A stretch of DNA of 13,993 nt, from contig JAEZYO010000063.1 of NCBI GenBank assembly GCA_023419055.1, positions 1 to 13,993 of the forward strand, read 5' to 3'. A program made the position numbers and the translations under genes. The notes under the pieces were generated by a model. The model did no database searches. It saw nothing but the letters and a program-made list of their open reading frames with translations, and was not told the origin of the DNA. This stretch comes from Pseudomonadota bacterium (GTDB lineage Bacteria; Myxococcota; Polyangia; Polyangiales; Polyangiaceae). Shown piece after piece: positions 13,558-13,993 of this stretch (its first letter is position 1; every line of letters starts with the position of its first letter).

Positions 13558-13993
13558 TCAGAGCACGACCTTGGTGTGCGGAGGGGGCGCGTCGGGCGCC
13601 GGCATCACCCATTGCTGAGGAGTGACGCCGTCGCTGACCTGCGCGAGGTCGACGGTGGGATCGATGAGCGGCGTGCTGCGGCGGCCGTTGAGCGAGACGC
13701 GCGCCTCGACGCGCACCTCGACAGGACCCTCGCCGAGCCGTTCGGCGTCGGCGCGGATGCGGTGAGCGAGCTGCAGGATGAGGTCGGGCTGGCTCGACAT
13801 CTCGGCCTCCTGCAGCGGGGTCAGGTACGCGGAGGGTGAGACGTGCCAGGTGCGGCCCGTCGCCTTGTTCTTCACGACGAACGTCGTGCTGCCGCCCTTC
13901 GCGCGCACCATCACTCGCCAGGAAAAGCGCATCCCCTGCTCGTGCCAGAGCACGTTCCCGCCGTACGCGAGGAAGCGCACCGGCATCACCAGC
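13558..13993 (-). CDS. HTTM / vitamin K-dependent gamma-carboxylase-like protein, C-terminal part
   Basis: The C-terminal soluble domain of an HTTM-family (horizontally transferred transmembrane) protein, homologous to vitamin K-dependent gamma-glutamyl carboxylase. About 144 residues are visible; the reading frame is open to the window edge, and the multi-helix membrane domain with the catalytic region lies outside. Recognisable pieces: FSWRVMVRAKGG, NKATGRTWHVSPSAYLTPLQ, MSSQPDLILQLAHRI, SLNGRRSTPLIDPTVDLAQV and a C-terminal PAPDAPPPHTKVVL. The apparent start codons near 13984-13989 are probably internal residues, since the family is normally several hundred residues longer. It is the first visible gene of the operon with the FecA-like receptor and cytochrome. 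Whether it carboxylates anything is unknown for most bacterial members. Confidence 0.82.
   Translation of the reverse strand, partial: LVMPVRFLAYGGNVLWHEQGMRFSWRVMVRAKGGSTTFVVKNKATGRTWHVSPSAYLTPLQEAEMSSQPDLILQLAHRIRADAERLGEGPVEVRVEARVSLNGRRSTPLIDPTVDLAQVSDGVTPQQWVMPAPDAPPPHTKVVL

Noticed and set aside
10937..13618. 893-codon plus-strand frame opposite TonB receptor 2
   Set aside because: Antisense to a FecA-like receptor with clear plug and barrel motifs; no signal, domain or start context supports it.
1..13993. Many GAGCTC and CTCGAG words across the window
   Set aside because: They mostly reflect Glu-Leu and Leu-Glu codon pairs (GAG CTC) in this codon usage, not a specific motif.
1..13993. 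CRISPR arrays, tRNA or rRNA genes, insertion sequences
   Set aside because: I saw no regularly spaced repeats, no tRNA-like cloverleaf and no transposase-like protein.

Overview
The window is GC-rich with GTG starts, Pro- and Ser/Gly-rich linkers, many lipoprotein signals and TonB-dependent receptors. This fits a myxobacterium-like Gram-negative bacterium (Myxococcota, perhaps Polyangiales). That placement is an inference from style and gene families, not from a marker gene.

Layout. Positions 87-1463 (minus) encode a GH53 endo-beta-1,4-galactanase lipoprotein. A divergent 310-bp gap follows; its right half (1604-1753) can fold into four consecutive hairpins on the plus strand. Then comes a solitary N6-adenine DNA methyltransferase of the Eco57I/TaqI type (1774-3657, plus). 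Its 3' end overlaps by 64 bp, tail to tail, a cytoplasmic BtuF-like cobalamin-binding protein (3594-4538, minus). Eight bases from that start a divergent two-component operon begins: a RegB/PrrB/ActS-type redox histidine kinase (4547-5821) and a RegA/PrrA/ActR-type response regulator (5818-6354), overlapping by 4 bp.

Just after the regA-like stop lies a perfect 19-bp inverted repeat (6362-6380) with the arms and spacing of a RegA/RegR binding site. It sits 35 bp upstream of a plus-strand operon: TonB-dependent receptor 1 (6416-8482), a Tat-type lipoprotein with an HxHxxH motif (8491-9312), and a lipoprotein with a canonical EF-hand loop (9323-10180). One base beyond that operon's stop, a minus-strand operon converges: an HTTM/vitamin-K-carboxylase-like membrane protein (C-terminal part, 13558 to the window edge), a FecA-like TonB receptor with a long Pro-rich N-terminal segment (11096-13540), and a c-type cytochrome lipoprotein (10182-11090) that keeps one CxxCH and appears to have lost another.

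Working model (inference). A redox-responsive RegBA pair controls a cell-envelope uptake locus built from two outer-membrane receptors, two unusual lipoproteins, a cytochrome and an HTTM protein. Iron or another redox-active metal, or its chelate, is the most natural substrate, but nothing in the sequence names it. The galactanase, methyltransferase and cobalamin-binding protein look like unrelated neighbours.
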